DNA of 33,869 bases from Pseudalkalibacillus decolorationis (lineage in GTDB: Bacteria; Bacillota; Bacilli; Bacillales; Fictibacillaceae): positions 1-33,869 of the forward strand of contig NZ_JANHJQ010000041.1 of the NCBI RefSeq assembly GCF_024609785.1, given 5' to 3'. Shown here one piece after another: positions 1 to 7,599 of the stretch. How positions within the stretch are numbered: position 1 is the first letter of the stretch; every line of letters begins with the position of its first letter. Below the pieces are notes generated by a model that saw nothing but the letters and a program-made list of their open reading frames with translations, made no database searches and was not told where the DNA came from. Both the position numbers and the translations under genes were made by a program.

Positions 1-114
1 AAATCATTTGATTGGGATAAGTTCAATCTATTTCTTAGAAAATATCCATTGTCGAAGCTACGAGTAAAAGTGAACATATACGATCTTAGAAGCGAATTAA
101 GCTATATTCTGTAA
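1..114 (+). CDS. Group II intron reverse transcriptase/maturase, C-terminal fragment
   Basis: The frame is open from base 1 to a TAA at 112-114. The last residues read KYPLSKLRVKVNIYDLRSEL before a short hydrophobic end, which resembles the extreme C-terminus (after the maturase X domain) of intron-encoded proteins of group II introns. Such proteins splice the intron RNA and copy it into new DNA sites. Only 37 residues are in the window, so the catalytic RT motifs cannot be seen. The assignment rests mainly on the adjoining domain V and VI. Confidence 0.75.
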   Translation, partial: KSFDWDKFNLFLRKYPLSKLRVKVNIYDLRSELSYIL

Positions 115-128
115 ATGATGATGGAGAA

Positions 129-161
129 GAGCCGTGTGCGGGAGTACCGCTCGCACGGTTC
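129..161 (+). ncRNA. Group II intron domain V (catalytic hairpin)
   Basis: A 33-nt hairpin: a 9-bp lower stem beginning GAGCCGUGU, a 2-nt bulge (UC) on the 3' side, a GCGG/CCGC upper stem and a five-base GAGUA loop. It contains the AGC catalytic triad at 130-132. The bulge-and-two-stem arrangement is the hallmark of domain V. Confidence 0.85.
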
Positions 162-213
162 TGTGAGGGGGGCGGAGCACAATCCATAATGGAAAGGCTC
201 CCTCCTACTCGAC

Positions 214-287
214 AAAATACTTTCAATAGTATAAGCGCACTAAGGCGATCGCCTGCGCTAAAGCTTGGCGCTAGCCAAGTTTTCTTT
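214..287 (+). repeat. Hairpin repeat, copy interrupted by the intron
   Basis: The sequence right after the intron (AAAATACTTTC then ATAGTATAAG) matches 23600-23676 through most of its length. Two hairpins are kept in both copies although their bases differ: here AGGCGATCGCCT and CTTGGCGCTAGCCAAG, there AGGCTCAGCCT and CTGGCATTGCCAAG. The left arm of the first hairpin (AGAAAGTAT in the other copy) would lie upstream of the intron. The right end overlaps the stop codon of the LTA synthase gene on the minus strand, for which the hairpins may act as a terminator. Confidence 0.7.
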
Positions 288-2133
288 AACTATTTTTTGC
301 GAGCTCCATAAAGCGAAGTAAATCTCCATATATGACACCATCTGATAGTTTAAGCTCTTGAAGTCCTTTTTCCTTAATTTCGGTACAAGATTCACTGGAT
401 AGTTGCTTACCAGATTTTCGGTCATAACAGGTTTCGTCTGTATAAATAAGCTCATTCGAAACAACACTACGATCCCGAAATACAGCTAACTCCTTATGTT
501 CTTTTGAGAAAAGATCTGTCCCAAAGTGAACACCTTCCGTTTTGATACCTAACAGGTGCAATATTGTAGGTTTTAAGTCAATTTGGGCGGAAACCTTTGA
601 AATCGTTTTTCCTTCTTGGCCTGGGATATGGATAATTAATGGTACTCGCTGAAGCTTTACGTTTTCATAAGGTGTGATTTCTTTTCCTAGCACTTGTTCC
701 AAAGCTTCATCGTGGTTTTCTGATATACCATAGTGGTCTCCATAAAGGATAATGATTGAATCCTTGTAAATCCCTTCATCCTTTAAGTTTTGGATGAACT
801 GCTCAATTGCATGATCTGTATACCGAACTGTTACCGGGTATTGGTTGACAATCGGGTCGTCTGTATTATAAGTGGGAATCATCTGATCTTCTTCGTCGAA
901 CTTGTACGGATGATGGTTGGTTAACGTAATAAACCTCGCATAGAACGGTTGCGGAAGAGCCTTAATATATTTCATGGATTGTTCGAAAAAGGGAACATCC
1001 TTCAGACCGTAATTAATGCGGTTCTCCTCGTTGATGGTGTAATACTGCTCCGCAAAAAAGTTATCATACCCTACTGTTTTATACATGATATCCCGGTTCC
1101 AGAAGCTTTTGTTGTTGCCGTGGAAGACAGCACTGTAATATCCATGCTCTTTAATGATCTCAGGTGTTCCGTAATATTCATTGAGCGGATGTGTTTGGAA
1201 AACAGCTCCTCTAGGCAACGGATAAAGAGACTGATCGATTAAGAATTCAGAATCAGAAGTTTTCCCCTGGCCGGTTTGATGATAGAAGTTATTAAAGTAA
1301 TAGCTTTCTTTTATAAAATCATTAAGGAAAGGTGTAATCTCTTCACCATTTACCTCTCTGCCAATAACAAATTGCTGGGTCGATTCCATTGAGATGACAA
1401 TGAGATTCTTTCCCTTTGCAAGGCCAAAAAAGTCAGGGTTAGGAGCAGCCGATTTTTTCTCAGTGTATTTTTTTACCTCAATGACATCGACATTGTCAGC
1501 CAGTGCTTTTTGTGCCGACGTTTTTGATTGTAAGAGTAGATCGTAAACATGGTAGTTATACGTACCAAGATTTTTCACAAGCAATTCTCTGTCAAACGTA
1601 CGTGTCAACAACTGAGGACGTTCGATTTCTGCTAGTCCGATATTCACAATGAGCAGGAGGAGAGCGGTTAAAAGTACCTTCGAAATGTTCTTCTTCTTTA
1701 CGGCCACGGGTTGGAATGATTGACGCTTAAATACAAAGTAAAGCAGAACCAAGTCTAGAAAGAAGAATATATCGTACCAATACAACTGGGCTAGTAAGCT
1801 ATTCCCTATATCTCCTACATTATTAGTTTGAAACAAAACAGGCACAGTAATAAAATCATTAAAGAACCGGTAATAAAGCGTGTTTACGTATAAAAGAAGT
1901 GAGAGTAAGAACGCAATGATTAATGTTACTCGGTTTCGAATACGTTTTGAAAATAGAAAGACCAGTGATAATGAAAATAGCACGGAACTCATTGGATTAA
2001 TGAATAAAATAAGTTCTTGCTTCCAGTCTGTAGTCGGTAAGTTAAACGATAGTTTATAAATAATATAGGTCTTAATCCATAATATAAAAGCAGTTACAAT
2101 AATCGTATTATATTTTTGAGTTGCTTTTAGCAT
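286..2133 (-). CDS. LTA synthase family protein (polyglycerolphosphate polymerase)
   Basis: LtaS-type enzyme that moves glycerol phosphate from phosphatidylglycerol onto the growing lipoteichoic acid chain at the outer membrane face. The N-terminal ~170 residues hold about five membrane segments; the rest is an extracellular sulfatase-fold domain. Visible key residues are the metal-binding Glu in VISMES and the catalytic Thr in QTGQGKTSDSEF (about residues 229 and 271 from this start), plus YGDHYG. At 615 residues it is normal for the family. The ATG at 2133 is chosen because GGGAGGT lies 7 nt before it; an upstream in-frame ATG at 2148 would overlap that site. B. subtilis has four paralogues (LtaS, YfnI, YqgS, YvgJ) and I cannot say which is closest. 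Monocistronic. Confidence 0.93.
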   Translation of the reverse strand: MLKATQKYNTIIVTAFILWIKTYIIYKLSFNLPTTDWKQELILFINPMSSVLFSLSLVFLFSKRIRNRVTLIIAFLLSLLLYVNTLYYRFFNDFITVPVLFQTNNVGDIGNSLLAQLYWYDIFFFLDLVLLYFVFKRQSFQPVAVKKKNISKVLLTALLLLIVNIGLAEIERPQLLTRTFDRELLVKNLGTYNYHVYDLLLQSKTSAQKALADNVDVIEVKKYTEKKSAAPNPDFFGLAKGKNLIVISMESTQQFVIGREVNGEEITPFLNDFIKESYYFNNFYHQTGQGKTSDSEFLIDQSLYPLPRGAVFQTHPLNEYYGTPEIIKEHGYYSAVFHGNNKSFWNRDIMYKTVGYDNFFAEQYYTINEENRINYGLKDVPFFEQSMKYIKALPQPFYARFITLTNHHPYKFDEEDQMIPTYNTDDPIVNQYPVTVRYTDHAIEQFIQNLKDEGIYKDSIIILYGDHYGISENHDEALEQVLGKEITPYENVKLQRVPLIIHIPGQEGKTISKVSAQIDLKPTILHLLGIKTEGVHFGTDLFSKEHKELAVFRDRSVVSNELIYTDETCYDRKSGKQLSSESCTEIKEKGLQELKLSDGVIYGDLLRFMELAKNS

Positions 2134-2148
2134 AAAGCTACCTCCCAT

Positions 2149-2217
2149 TATAAAAGTGCAAGCGCCCTGGGTCGGCCGATTACATCCATGCCGCAAACTT
2201 TTATACTTTCTTTACTC
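2149..2217 (-). repeat. Short copy of the AGAAAGTATAAAA-head repeat
   Basis: On the minus strand this reads AAGAAAGTATAAAAGTTTGC, then GGCATGGATGTAATC, and ends GGCGCTTGCACTTTTATAA. Head and tail match the fuller copy at 31261-31418, but the middle is missing. It lies directly upstream of the LTA synthase ribosome binding site, so it forms part of that gene's leader. Confidence 0.5.
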
Positions 2218-2269
2218 ACGAGAAAAATAATGGATTTCCTTTATAGTGCGTGTTTAAAAAGGAGGACAA

Positions 2270-2435
2270 AAAGAGCCGAGAAGTTCGAGGCGCGAAAATC
2301 TTGAGGACCAGAACGTATGCTATTAATACGTGAGGACCGGAAAGGTCGAGCACAAGAATATTCTACGGAAGCAGTGCCTCGCACGCCGGAAAAGTGTACT
2401 CCTTTTCCAAGGAACGAAGAAATTCGACAGCTATT
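2270..2435 (+). repeat. Interspersed repeat, second family
   Basis: Non-coding stretch between the LTA synthase gene and the argS T-box. It contains GAAGTTCGAGGCGCGAAAAT, ATACGTGAGGACCGGAAA and AACGAAGAAATTCGACAG. The same motifs occur, mostly inverted, at 20042-20110 (ATACGTGAGGACCG and AACGAAGAAATTCG on the minus strand there). Short open frames on both strands show no recognisable product. I see no other gene between 2134 and 2600. Confidence 0.45.
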
Positions 2436-2600
2436 TTTACCGGACTTTTTAAACAACCTCTTATACTTAAAGACGATTTTAAGTAAAAAAGGTTCCAGAC
2501 TTGTCTTGAGATAATTTTTGCACAAGGGTTCATTATCCCCGTATTTGATACAAGTGCAACCATTTTACAAAAAACTTTTCGTTAAATTTGTACAGGTGGG

Positions 2601-2629
2601 TTTCCTTTTTTAAAAAATATGGCTATAAT
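2601..2629 (+). promoter_or_regulatory. Candidate sigma-A promoter of the argS T-box leader
   Basis: A perfect -10 TATAAT at 2624-2629 lies 17 nt after a weak -35 (TTTCCT). It is placed about 20-30 nt before the first T-box helix. Confidence 0.5.
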
Positions 2630-2649
2630 AAGTAAAAAATTACACATCG

Positions 2650-2926
2650 GTTTGATGAAGAGGAGAGTAAATGCATCGGTTACTATCTAGCGAGCTGGAG
2701 TTGGTGGAAGTCTAGCAAACCATTGCATTGAAGCGCACCTCAGAGAAGCTTTTTTGAAATAGAAGTAGGGAAAGCCGTTACCTGCGTTAAGGGATCAAGA
2801 AGGGTTGTTTTCTATGCATACGTATAAATACGTAGTATGGAGATGTGTTCGTTCGGTAATGGACAGCCCGAAGCAGAGTGGTACCACGGGGAAAACTCGT
2901 CTCTTATTAGTGAGAGACGAGTTTTT
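2650..2926 (+). promoter_or_regulatory. T-box riboswitch (arginine) with terminator, upstream of argS
   Basis: tRNA-sensing leader. Stem I shows the conserved apical sequence AGCGAGCTGGAGTTGGTGGA. The specifier reads GAAG-CGC-ACCTC, so CGC at 2734-2736 is an arginine codon, in agreement with argS downstream. The T-box sequence AGAGTGGTACCACGG is at 2875-2889, with the TGGT that pairs with uncharged tRNA CCA ends. The competing terminator is a strong hairpin, AAAACTCGTCTCT/AGAGACGAGTTTT (2892-2925), followed by T-rich sequence. Known family behaviour: uncharged tRNA-Arg stabilises the antiterminator and turns argS on. Confidence 0.95.
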
Positions 2927-2972
2927 ATTTTGTAACAGAATATATAAAATTTTTCTAGGAGTTGAATTTAAA

Positions 2973-4673
2973 ATGACAATACAACACATAGCAGCTAAAG
3001 AAATTTCAAACATTGTTAAAGATATAACGGTGGGGGAGATCATGGATAAACTCGAGATTCCTCCAGATACATCGTTTGGTGACCTCGCTTTTCCTTGTTA
3101 TATTCTTGCTAAACAGCTTAGACAATCTCCTGCTCTTATCGCACAATCGCTTGAAGAGAAGTTGTCCAAATCAGATGTGTTTGAACAAGTGAAGGCAGTT
3201 GGGCCATACCTTAATCTTTTCTTGAAGCAGGCTCCAATCGCAAAGAATGTACTGACAGAAATTTTTACAATGGGAGCGGATTATGGATCAAGCAAAAAAG
3301 GGAGTGGAGAGTCGGTTACGATCGACCTTTCTTCACCAAACATAGCCAAACCGTTTTCTATGGGCCATTTAAGATCGACGGTAATCGGAAATTCAATTGC
3401 CAATATAGCAGAGAAGCTCGGATACAAGGCTATTCGAATTAACCATCTTGGCGATTGGGGAACACAGTTTGGCAAGCTTATGACGGCTTATGAAAAATGG
3501 GGGGATGAAAAGCGCGTAAAGGAAAATCCAATCAAAGAGTTGAATATTCTTTATGTTCGCTTCCATGAAGAAGCTAAAGTAGATGACTCTTTAAATGACG
3601 AAGCAAGAAGCTGGTTTAAGAAATTAGAAGAGGGGCACTCAGGTGCAACAGCCTTATGGAAATGGTTTAGAGATGAATCCCTTAAGGAATTTCAAAAAAT
3701 CTATGACCTGCTTAATGTTTCCTTCGATTCAATGCAAGGTGAGGCGTTTTACAATGATAAAATGCTTCCTATTGTGGAAGAGCTCACTGAAAAGGGGTTG
3801 CTCCTAGAATCAGAAGGTGCAATGGTTGTGGACCTGCATGAAGCTGAGCTGCCACCTGCACTTATTAAAAAGAAAGATGGAGCGAGCCTTTATGTAACAC
3901 GGGATCTCGCCGCTGCTAAATTTAGACAAAACACGTATGATTTTACACAGTCTTTATACGTTGTCGGTCACGAACAGTCCCTTCATTTTGAACAGGTTAA
4001 AAAGGTTCTTCATAAGATGGGGTATGAATGGGCGAACGATATGCATCACATTCCATTTGGCTTCATCCTTCAAGACGGCAAGAAAATGTCAACCAGAAAA
4101 GGAAAGACGATTCTGCTTGAAGAAGTACTTAAACAGATGATCAGTCAGGCTGAGCACAACATTAAAGAAAAGAACCCTACCCTCGCAAATAAAGACAAAG
4201 TTGCGGAACTGGTAGGAGTTGGTGCGGTTATCTTTAATGACTTGAAGCAATCCAGACTGAACAGCGTAGAATTCAACATTGAAAATATGCTTCGATTCGA
4301 AGGTGAGACAGGGCCATATGTTCAGTACACCTATGCACGAGCAAGCACATTATTAATGAAAGGCGGCTGGCAAAAGAGCGATGACTGTGAACTACATGAC
4401 ATTTTGAAGGAACCGTATGTATGGGAACTGATTATAACATTGGAAAAGTTCCCCGCAGTAGTAGAACGGGCGTTCAGGGATTATGAGCCATCAATTGTTT
4501 CGCGATATGTTATTGAACTAGCTCGTTACTTCAACCAGTACTACGGGAAAATTCGTGTTTTATCAGGAACAGATGCAGAGCAGCAGCTACGACTAACGCT
4601 TGTAAAAGTGGTAACGATTGTTTTGAAAGATGGATTAAGGTTATTAGGCATTCAGGCACCTGAACAAATGTAG
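2973..4673 (+). CDS. argS: Arginyl-tRNA synthetase
   Basis: Charges tRNA-Arg with arginine in the cytoplasm. Class I signatures: the HIGH-like GHLRS at about residues 131-135, following SPNIAKPFS, and KMSTRKG at about 371-377. An N-terminal ArgS-specific domain and a C-terminal DALR anticodon-binding domain (EFNIENMLRFEGETGPYVQY region onward) are recognisable. The 566 residues match Gram-positive ArgS. The frame stays open back to 2805, but that part is the T-box antiterminator; the ATG at 2973 has TAGGAG 10 nt upstream and is the right start. Expression is under the T-box; the VOC gene follows after 12 nt and is probably co-transcribed. Confidence 0.97.
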   Translation: MTIQHIAAKEISNIVKDITVGEIMDKLEIPPDTSFGDLAFPCYILAKQLRQSPALIAQSLEEKLSKSDVFEQVKAVGPYLNLFLKQAPIAKNVLTEIFTMGADYGSSKKGSGESVTIDLSSPNIAKPFSMGHLRSTVIGNSIANIAEKLGYKAIRINHLGDWGTQFGKLMTAYEKWGDEKRVKENPIKELNILYVRFHEEAKVDDSLNDEARSWFKKLEEGHSGATALWKWFRDESLKEFQKIYDLLNVSFDSMQGEAFYNDKMLPIVEELTEKGLLLESEGAMVVDLHEAELPPALIKKKDGASLYVTRDLAAAKFRQNTYDFTQSLYVVGHEQSLHFEQVKKVLHKMGYEWANDMHHIPFGFILQDGKKMSTRKGKTILLEEVLKQMISQAEHNIKEKNPTLANKDKVAELVGVGAVIFNDLKQSRLNSVEFNIENMLRFEGETGPYVQYTYARASTLLMKGGWQKSDDCELHDILKEPYVWELIITLEKFPAVVERAFRDYEPSIVSRYVIELARYFNQYYGKIRVLSGTDAEQQLRLTLVKVVTIVLKDGLRLLGIQAPEQM

Positions 4674-4685
4674 GGAAGAGGGCAT

Positions 4686-5099
4686 GTGATGCAAAAGAAA
4701 ATACAAGCAGGACTGATTCATCATATCGAATTATACGTTTCGGATTTACAACGGACGATCAAATTTTGGGAGTGGCTCCTTAGTGAGCTGGGATACACAG
4801 AATATCAGAAATGGGAGAAAGGACGAAGCTATAAGTTAAGGGAATCGTACATTGTTTTTGTCCAGGCAGAAACGAAGTATCTTGATATTCCATATCATCG
4901 ATGCAGGGTTGGGCTTAATCACCTCGCGTTTTATGCAGAATCCAAGAATCAAGTCGATTGGATTACCACCGAGTTAGAAAAGAAAGGGGGAACGATTTTA
5001 TATGGAAATCGTCATCCTCATGCTGGTGGAATAAATCATTACGCTGTATATTTCGAAGACCCCGACAGGATTAAGGTTGAAATTGTTGCTCCTAGGTGA
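4686..5099 (+). CDS. VOC (glyoxalase/bleomycin-resistance fold) family protein
   Basis: A 137-residue single-domain vicinal-oxygen-chelate protein with two beta-alpha-beta-beta-beta modules. The first begins IHHIELYVSDL (His metal-ligand position). The second begins GLNHLAFYAES and ends HYAVYFEDPDRIKVEIVA, with the usual Glu ligand position near the end. Substrate unknown: family members include lyases, dioxygenases and fosfomycin or bleomycin resistance proteins. The start is GTG 4686 or ATG 4689, both behind AGGGAAGAGG. It sits 12 nt after argS, so it would share the arginine T-box control; no functional link to arginine is evident. Confidence 0.85.
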   Translation: MMQKKIQAGLIHHIELYVSDLQRTIKFWEWLLSELGYTEYQKWEKGRSYKLRESYIVFVQAETKYLDIPYHRCRVGLNHLAFYAESKNQVDWITTELEKKGGTILYGNRHPHAGGINHYAVYFEDPDRIKVEIVAPR

Positions 5100-5120
5100 G
5101 TGAGATTAAGCTGAGGTAGG

Positions 5121-5218
5121 CATTTTAAGATAAGAAGTTTTTTACGGCTCGTAAAACTCTCCAATTGAACATTTTCGGTCGCTTTGTAAGGTGAAAACCT
5201 TAACGACGACTTAAAATG
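5121..5218 (+). other. Possible structured RNA/DNA element bounded by inverted repeats
   Basis: CATTTTAAG (5121-5129) and CTTAAAATG (5210-5218) form a perfect 9-bp outer stem. Inside are two hairpins: TTTACG-GCT-CGTAAA (5141-5155) and TAAGGT-GAAA-ACCTTA (5187-5202), the latter with a GNRA tetraloop. The whole folds as a three-way junction. No coding content was seen. It lies in the 3' region of the argS-VOC transcript. Confidence 0.4.
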
Positions 5219-5223
5219 ATTAG

Positions 5224-5249
5224 GAAAAGCGGATTACGATCCGCTTTTC
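5224..5249 (+). terminator. Rho-independent-type hairpin after the VOC gene
   Basis: GAAAAGCGGAT-TACG-ATCCGCTTTTC, a perfect 11-bp stem with a 4-nt loop. The U tract is short, but the A/T base of the stem lets it work in both directions between the convergent argS-VOC and symporter operons. Confidence 0.7.
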
Positions 5250-5377
5250 ACATTTAGAGGAGAGTTGGGAGGCGAATTCGAAAAATCGGATCCTAACTCA
5301 GAAGGCTGACCTAGCATCTGCATTTTCGATGTTAACGGCCAGTCCTTTTTTATACGTTAACGCTTTTCTTAATAAAA

Positions 5378-6973
5378 TCATAAGGTCTTCTTCAATTCGA
5401 TGGACTCCCTGCTCATTTTCTGATCAGTTTTCACGTTTGTTGCTAAACTTACTGCAATAAATGCAAGAGTTGAAAGTGGCAGAGAGTAAAACAACGGATC
5501 AATATGGGTTACTGGGTATTCGAGCAATGTATCCGTCCCAAAAAGAGCATTTGATAATCCGATTCCGGCCGCTTCTTTTTGGTGAAAAAATAAAAAGCCT
5601 ATTATACTAACTGTAAACCCAACAATAATGCTGGCGACAGCACCGCTTTTTGATGCTCGTTTCCAGTACAAGCCGCCAACTAACACAGGTAGGAATCCGG
5701 CAGCACAAATCCCGAACCAAAAGGATGTAGCCTGGGCAATCACTCCTCCTGGTAACAGATATGCTAAAATGACTGCGGCAATCATCCCGATGATTACCCC
5801 TAAGCGAGACAAGCTGATTTTGTTATCAAATGCCGATTTAATTCCAAAGTTCTTCAAAATGTCCTCACTAAAGGAAGTGGATTGGACATGAATTAAAGAA
5901 CTGACCGTTGAAATTACGGCTGATAACGCGGTTAAAGTAAATAAATAGACAACCCAATCTGGCATCATTTCATTGATAAGTATCGGTATAATGAGATCTA
6001 TGTTCCCGCCGGCCGCTGTCAAAGCAATCTCACCTGACGTATTGTAGAAATAAAGATTACTAAGTGGCCCGATCATGAAGACTGCCCCTGTCATAAAGAA
6101 GATGAAAATTCCACCCACTAGTACACTGCGATATAATGCACGGTTGTCTTTTACTGTCATGCACCGCATAGCCAGCTGCGGTTGGGCTAACACGCCAATG
6201 CCCACACCCATAATTAGTGTGCTGACCAAGGTCCACCACATTGGAGATCCTAAGGCTGGCATAGATGTCCAACCACGGTGACCCTGCTCAACGAGAGCAT
6301 CAGGTACAAGTCCTTTTAGTGCTGTTAAACCATTATGTCCTTCCATTACACCCCCCACAGCATAATAAGTCCCGACTAAAAAGACGATCATCATTACCAG
6401 CATGACCACCGCTGCAAATGCATCCGTATACATAACCGCTTTGAGCCCACCACTGATTACGTAAATTGCAACAATCAACGCTAATAACAATAATGCGATG
6501 TTAAAATTAACCGACAATGTTTCTTGTAGAAAACGCCCGCCTCCAATTAAGACAATACTCGTATAAGCCGGCATAAATAAAAAGATCATGATTCCTGAAA
6601 ATACAGTGATGAACTTTGAATTATATCGTTCTCCCAAAAGGGATGGAAACGTGGACACATTCAAATCAGCTGAAAGTTTTCTGATACGGGTACCAAATAA
6701 TGCAAATGCTACAAAAATCCCTAAAGCAATATTCAAGAAGGCTAACCATAACAGACCAAATCCATAAACAGCGGAAACTCCACCAAAACCAACAAGAGCA
6801 GAAGTACTAATAAAAGTCGCCCCATAAGACAGCGCCATAACCACAGGATTAATGTTACGACCAGCTACTAAGTAATCTGCTTCAGTATTTGTTTTTCGAT
6901 AACCGTAATAGGCAAGGCCCGACATAATAGCCATGTAAACGATAACCAATGGAATCATAATAGCTAGATTCAT
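5378..6973 (-). CDS. Sodium:solute symporter family (SSS) transporter
   Basis: A 531-residue membrane protein with about 13 hydrophobic segments, of normal SSS (PutP/SglT) length. The family-typical stretch near TM1-2, DYLVAGRNINPVVMALSYGA, followed by FISTSALVGFGG, is clear, as is the ALSAVISTVSSLIHVQSTSF segment of the Na2-site helix. Known members couple Na+ entry to uptake of proline, sugars, carboxylates or pantothenate; the substrate cannot be read here. The ATG at 6971-6973 overlaps the stop of the small accessory gene upstream (ATGA), so the two are translationally coupled. Confidence 0.92.
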   Translation of the reverse strand: MNLAIMIPLVIVYMAIMSGLAYYGYRKTNTEADYLVAGRNINPVVMALSYGATFISTSALVGFGGVSAVYGFGLLWLAFLNIALGIFVAFALFGTRIRKLSADLNVSTFPSLLGERYNSKFITVFSGIMIFLFMPAYTSIVLIGGGRFLQETLSVNFNIALLLLALIVAIYVISGGLKAVMYTDAFAAVVMLVMMIVFLVGTYYAVGGVMEGHNGLTALKGLVPDALVEQGHRGWTSMPALGSPMWWTLVSTLIMGVGIGVLAQPQLAMRCMTVKDNRALYRSVLVGGIFIFFMTGAVFMIGPLSNLYFYNTSGEIALTAAGGNIDLIIPILINEMMPDWVVYLFTLTALSAVISTVSSLIHVQSTSFSEDILKNFGIKSAFDNKISLSRLGVIIGMIAAVILAYLLPGGVIAQATSFWFGICAAGFLPVLVGGLYWKRASKSGAVASIIVGFTVSIIGFLFFHQKEAAGIGLSNALFGTDTLLEYPVTHIDPLFYSLPLSTLAFIAVSLATNVKTDQKMSRESIELKKTL

Positions 6974-7089
6974 TTAGAGTCGTCTCCTCCCCTATTCCAA
7001 GTCATCATTCCAAAGATCACACAACCCACTGCTGATAAAACTGTCCCGATCCAGGCTAAAGTAATAATAGGATCATCCATTCCCAACAT
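6970..7089 (-). CDS. Symporter small accessory protein (39 aa)
   Basis: A short gene on the minus strand encoding MLGMDDPIITLAWIGTVLSA followed by VGCVIFGMMTWNRGGDDSK. It has one hydrophobic helix (about residues 8-31) and a charged tail. Its start codon follows AAGGGGGAAATAAC, a good ribosome binding site, and its TGA overlaps the symporter ATG by four bases. Tiny one-helix proteins with an N-terminal MLG-D-P pattern are known immediately upstream of some SSS symporters and are presumed subunits; the molecular role is not known to me. Its size, overlap and composition leave little doubt that it is real. Confidence 0.88.
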   Translation of the reverse strand: MLGMDDPIITLAWIGTVLSAVGCVIFGMMTWNRGGDDSK

Positions 7090-7599
7090 GTTATTTCCCC
7101 CTTGGTTTTTCAAAAACACCTTTGTAATTTAATACTCGGAATACTTTTAATACCGTCGCCCAACTTATGTAGTCTTTCTGAAAGGGCTTACAAAATCTTT
7201 AAAAATAAAACCTCCCCCCTATGACAATAAAATCAATAACGTATTTTTATCGTCATTATCCCTTTTTGTTATATTATTTATGAGGTTACCGCGTAATAAA
7301 GAAAATGTCAATATTTTTTGAATATTAAGATTCATGAAACTTAACTGCTATATACAATGAAATCATCAGAAAAGATCAAGAAATAAATAATCTATTTCGG
7401 AGGAAAGTCCTTTTGGAAAGTCAATATAGAGGATAATAAATTCATTTAATCCCATACCAATATCATTTTATTGTTATGGGATTTTTTAATGCAATACTAA
7501 AAAATAATATAGGATAAATTGAATCCAGAATTAAAAAGCAATAATTAAGAAGAAAATTCATCTATTTAGTGTTAATTTAAAGAAAAAGAAGGTGAAATT
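7090..7599. other. Divergent intergenic region of the symporter and permease operons
   Basis: No full-size gene. The minus strand carries TTGACA (complement of 7306-7311), a possible -35 for the symporter operon. An imperfect 12-bp inverted repeat, ATGACAATAAAA at 7221-7232 and TTTTATCGTCAT at 7245-7256, could be an operator. On the plus strand GGAGG (7399-7403) is followed 9 nt later by a 7-codon frame starting TTG (7413-7436), too short to call a gene. A terminator hairpin follows it at 7448-7486. Confidence 0.4.
7448..7486 (+). terminator. Rho-independent terminator upstream of the permease
   Basis: AATCCCATA and TATGGGATT arms around an AT-rich middle that can extend the stem (CAATA/TATTG), followed by a run of six T. 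It stops plus-strand transcription before the permease gene, or acts as an attenuator in its leader. Confidence 0.7.

Larger units (their letters stand above)
1..213 (+). mobile_element. Group II intron, 3' end (5' part lies outside the window)
   Basis: A 38-codon open tail of an intron-encoded protein is followed after 14 nt by a domain V-like hairpin (129-161) and a purine-rich domain VI ending in CTACTCGAC at 205-213, a typical bacterial group II 3' splice end. A207 is a plausible branch-point adenosine, 7 nt before the end. The short distance from ORF stop to domain V, and a C-terminus without visible endonuclease domain, fit a class C type intron, but the class is inference because most of the element is missing. 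The 3' exon starts at 214 with the body of a hairpin repeat that also occurs, uninterrupted, at 23591-23676. Confidence 0.85.

Noticed and set aside
949-1242. Plus-strand frame inside the LTA synthase gene
   Set aside because: It is an antisense shadow of a clearly conserved coding region.
2241-2563. Overlapping 65-94-codon frames on both strands
   Set aside because: They lie in a repeat, have no convincing start signals, and resemble no known protein.
2805-2972. N-terminal extension of ArgS by 56 residues
   Set aside because: This part is the T-box antiterminator and terminator; the real start at 2973 has a good ribosome binding site and gives the family length.
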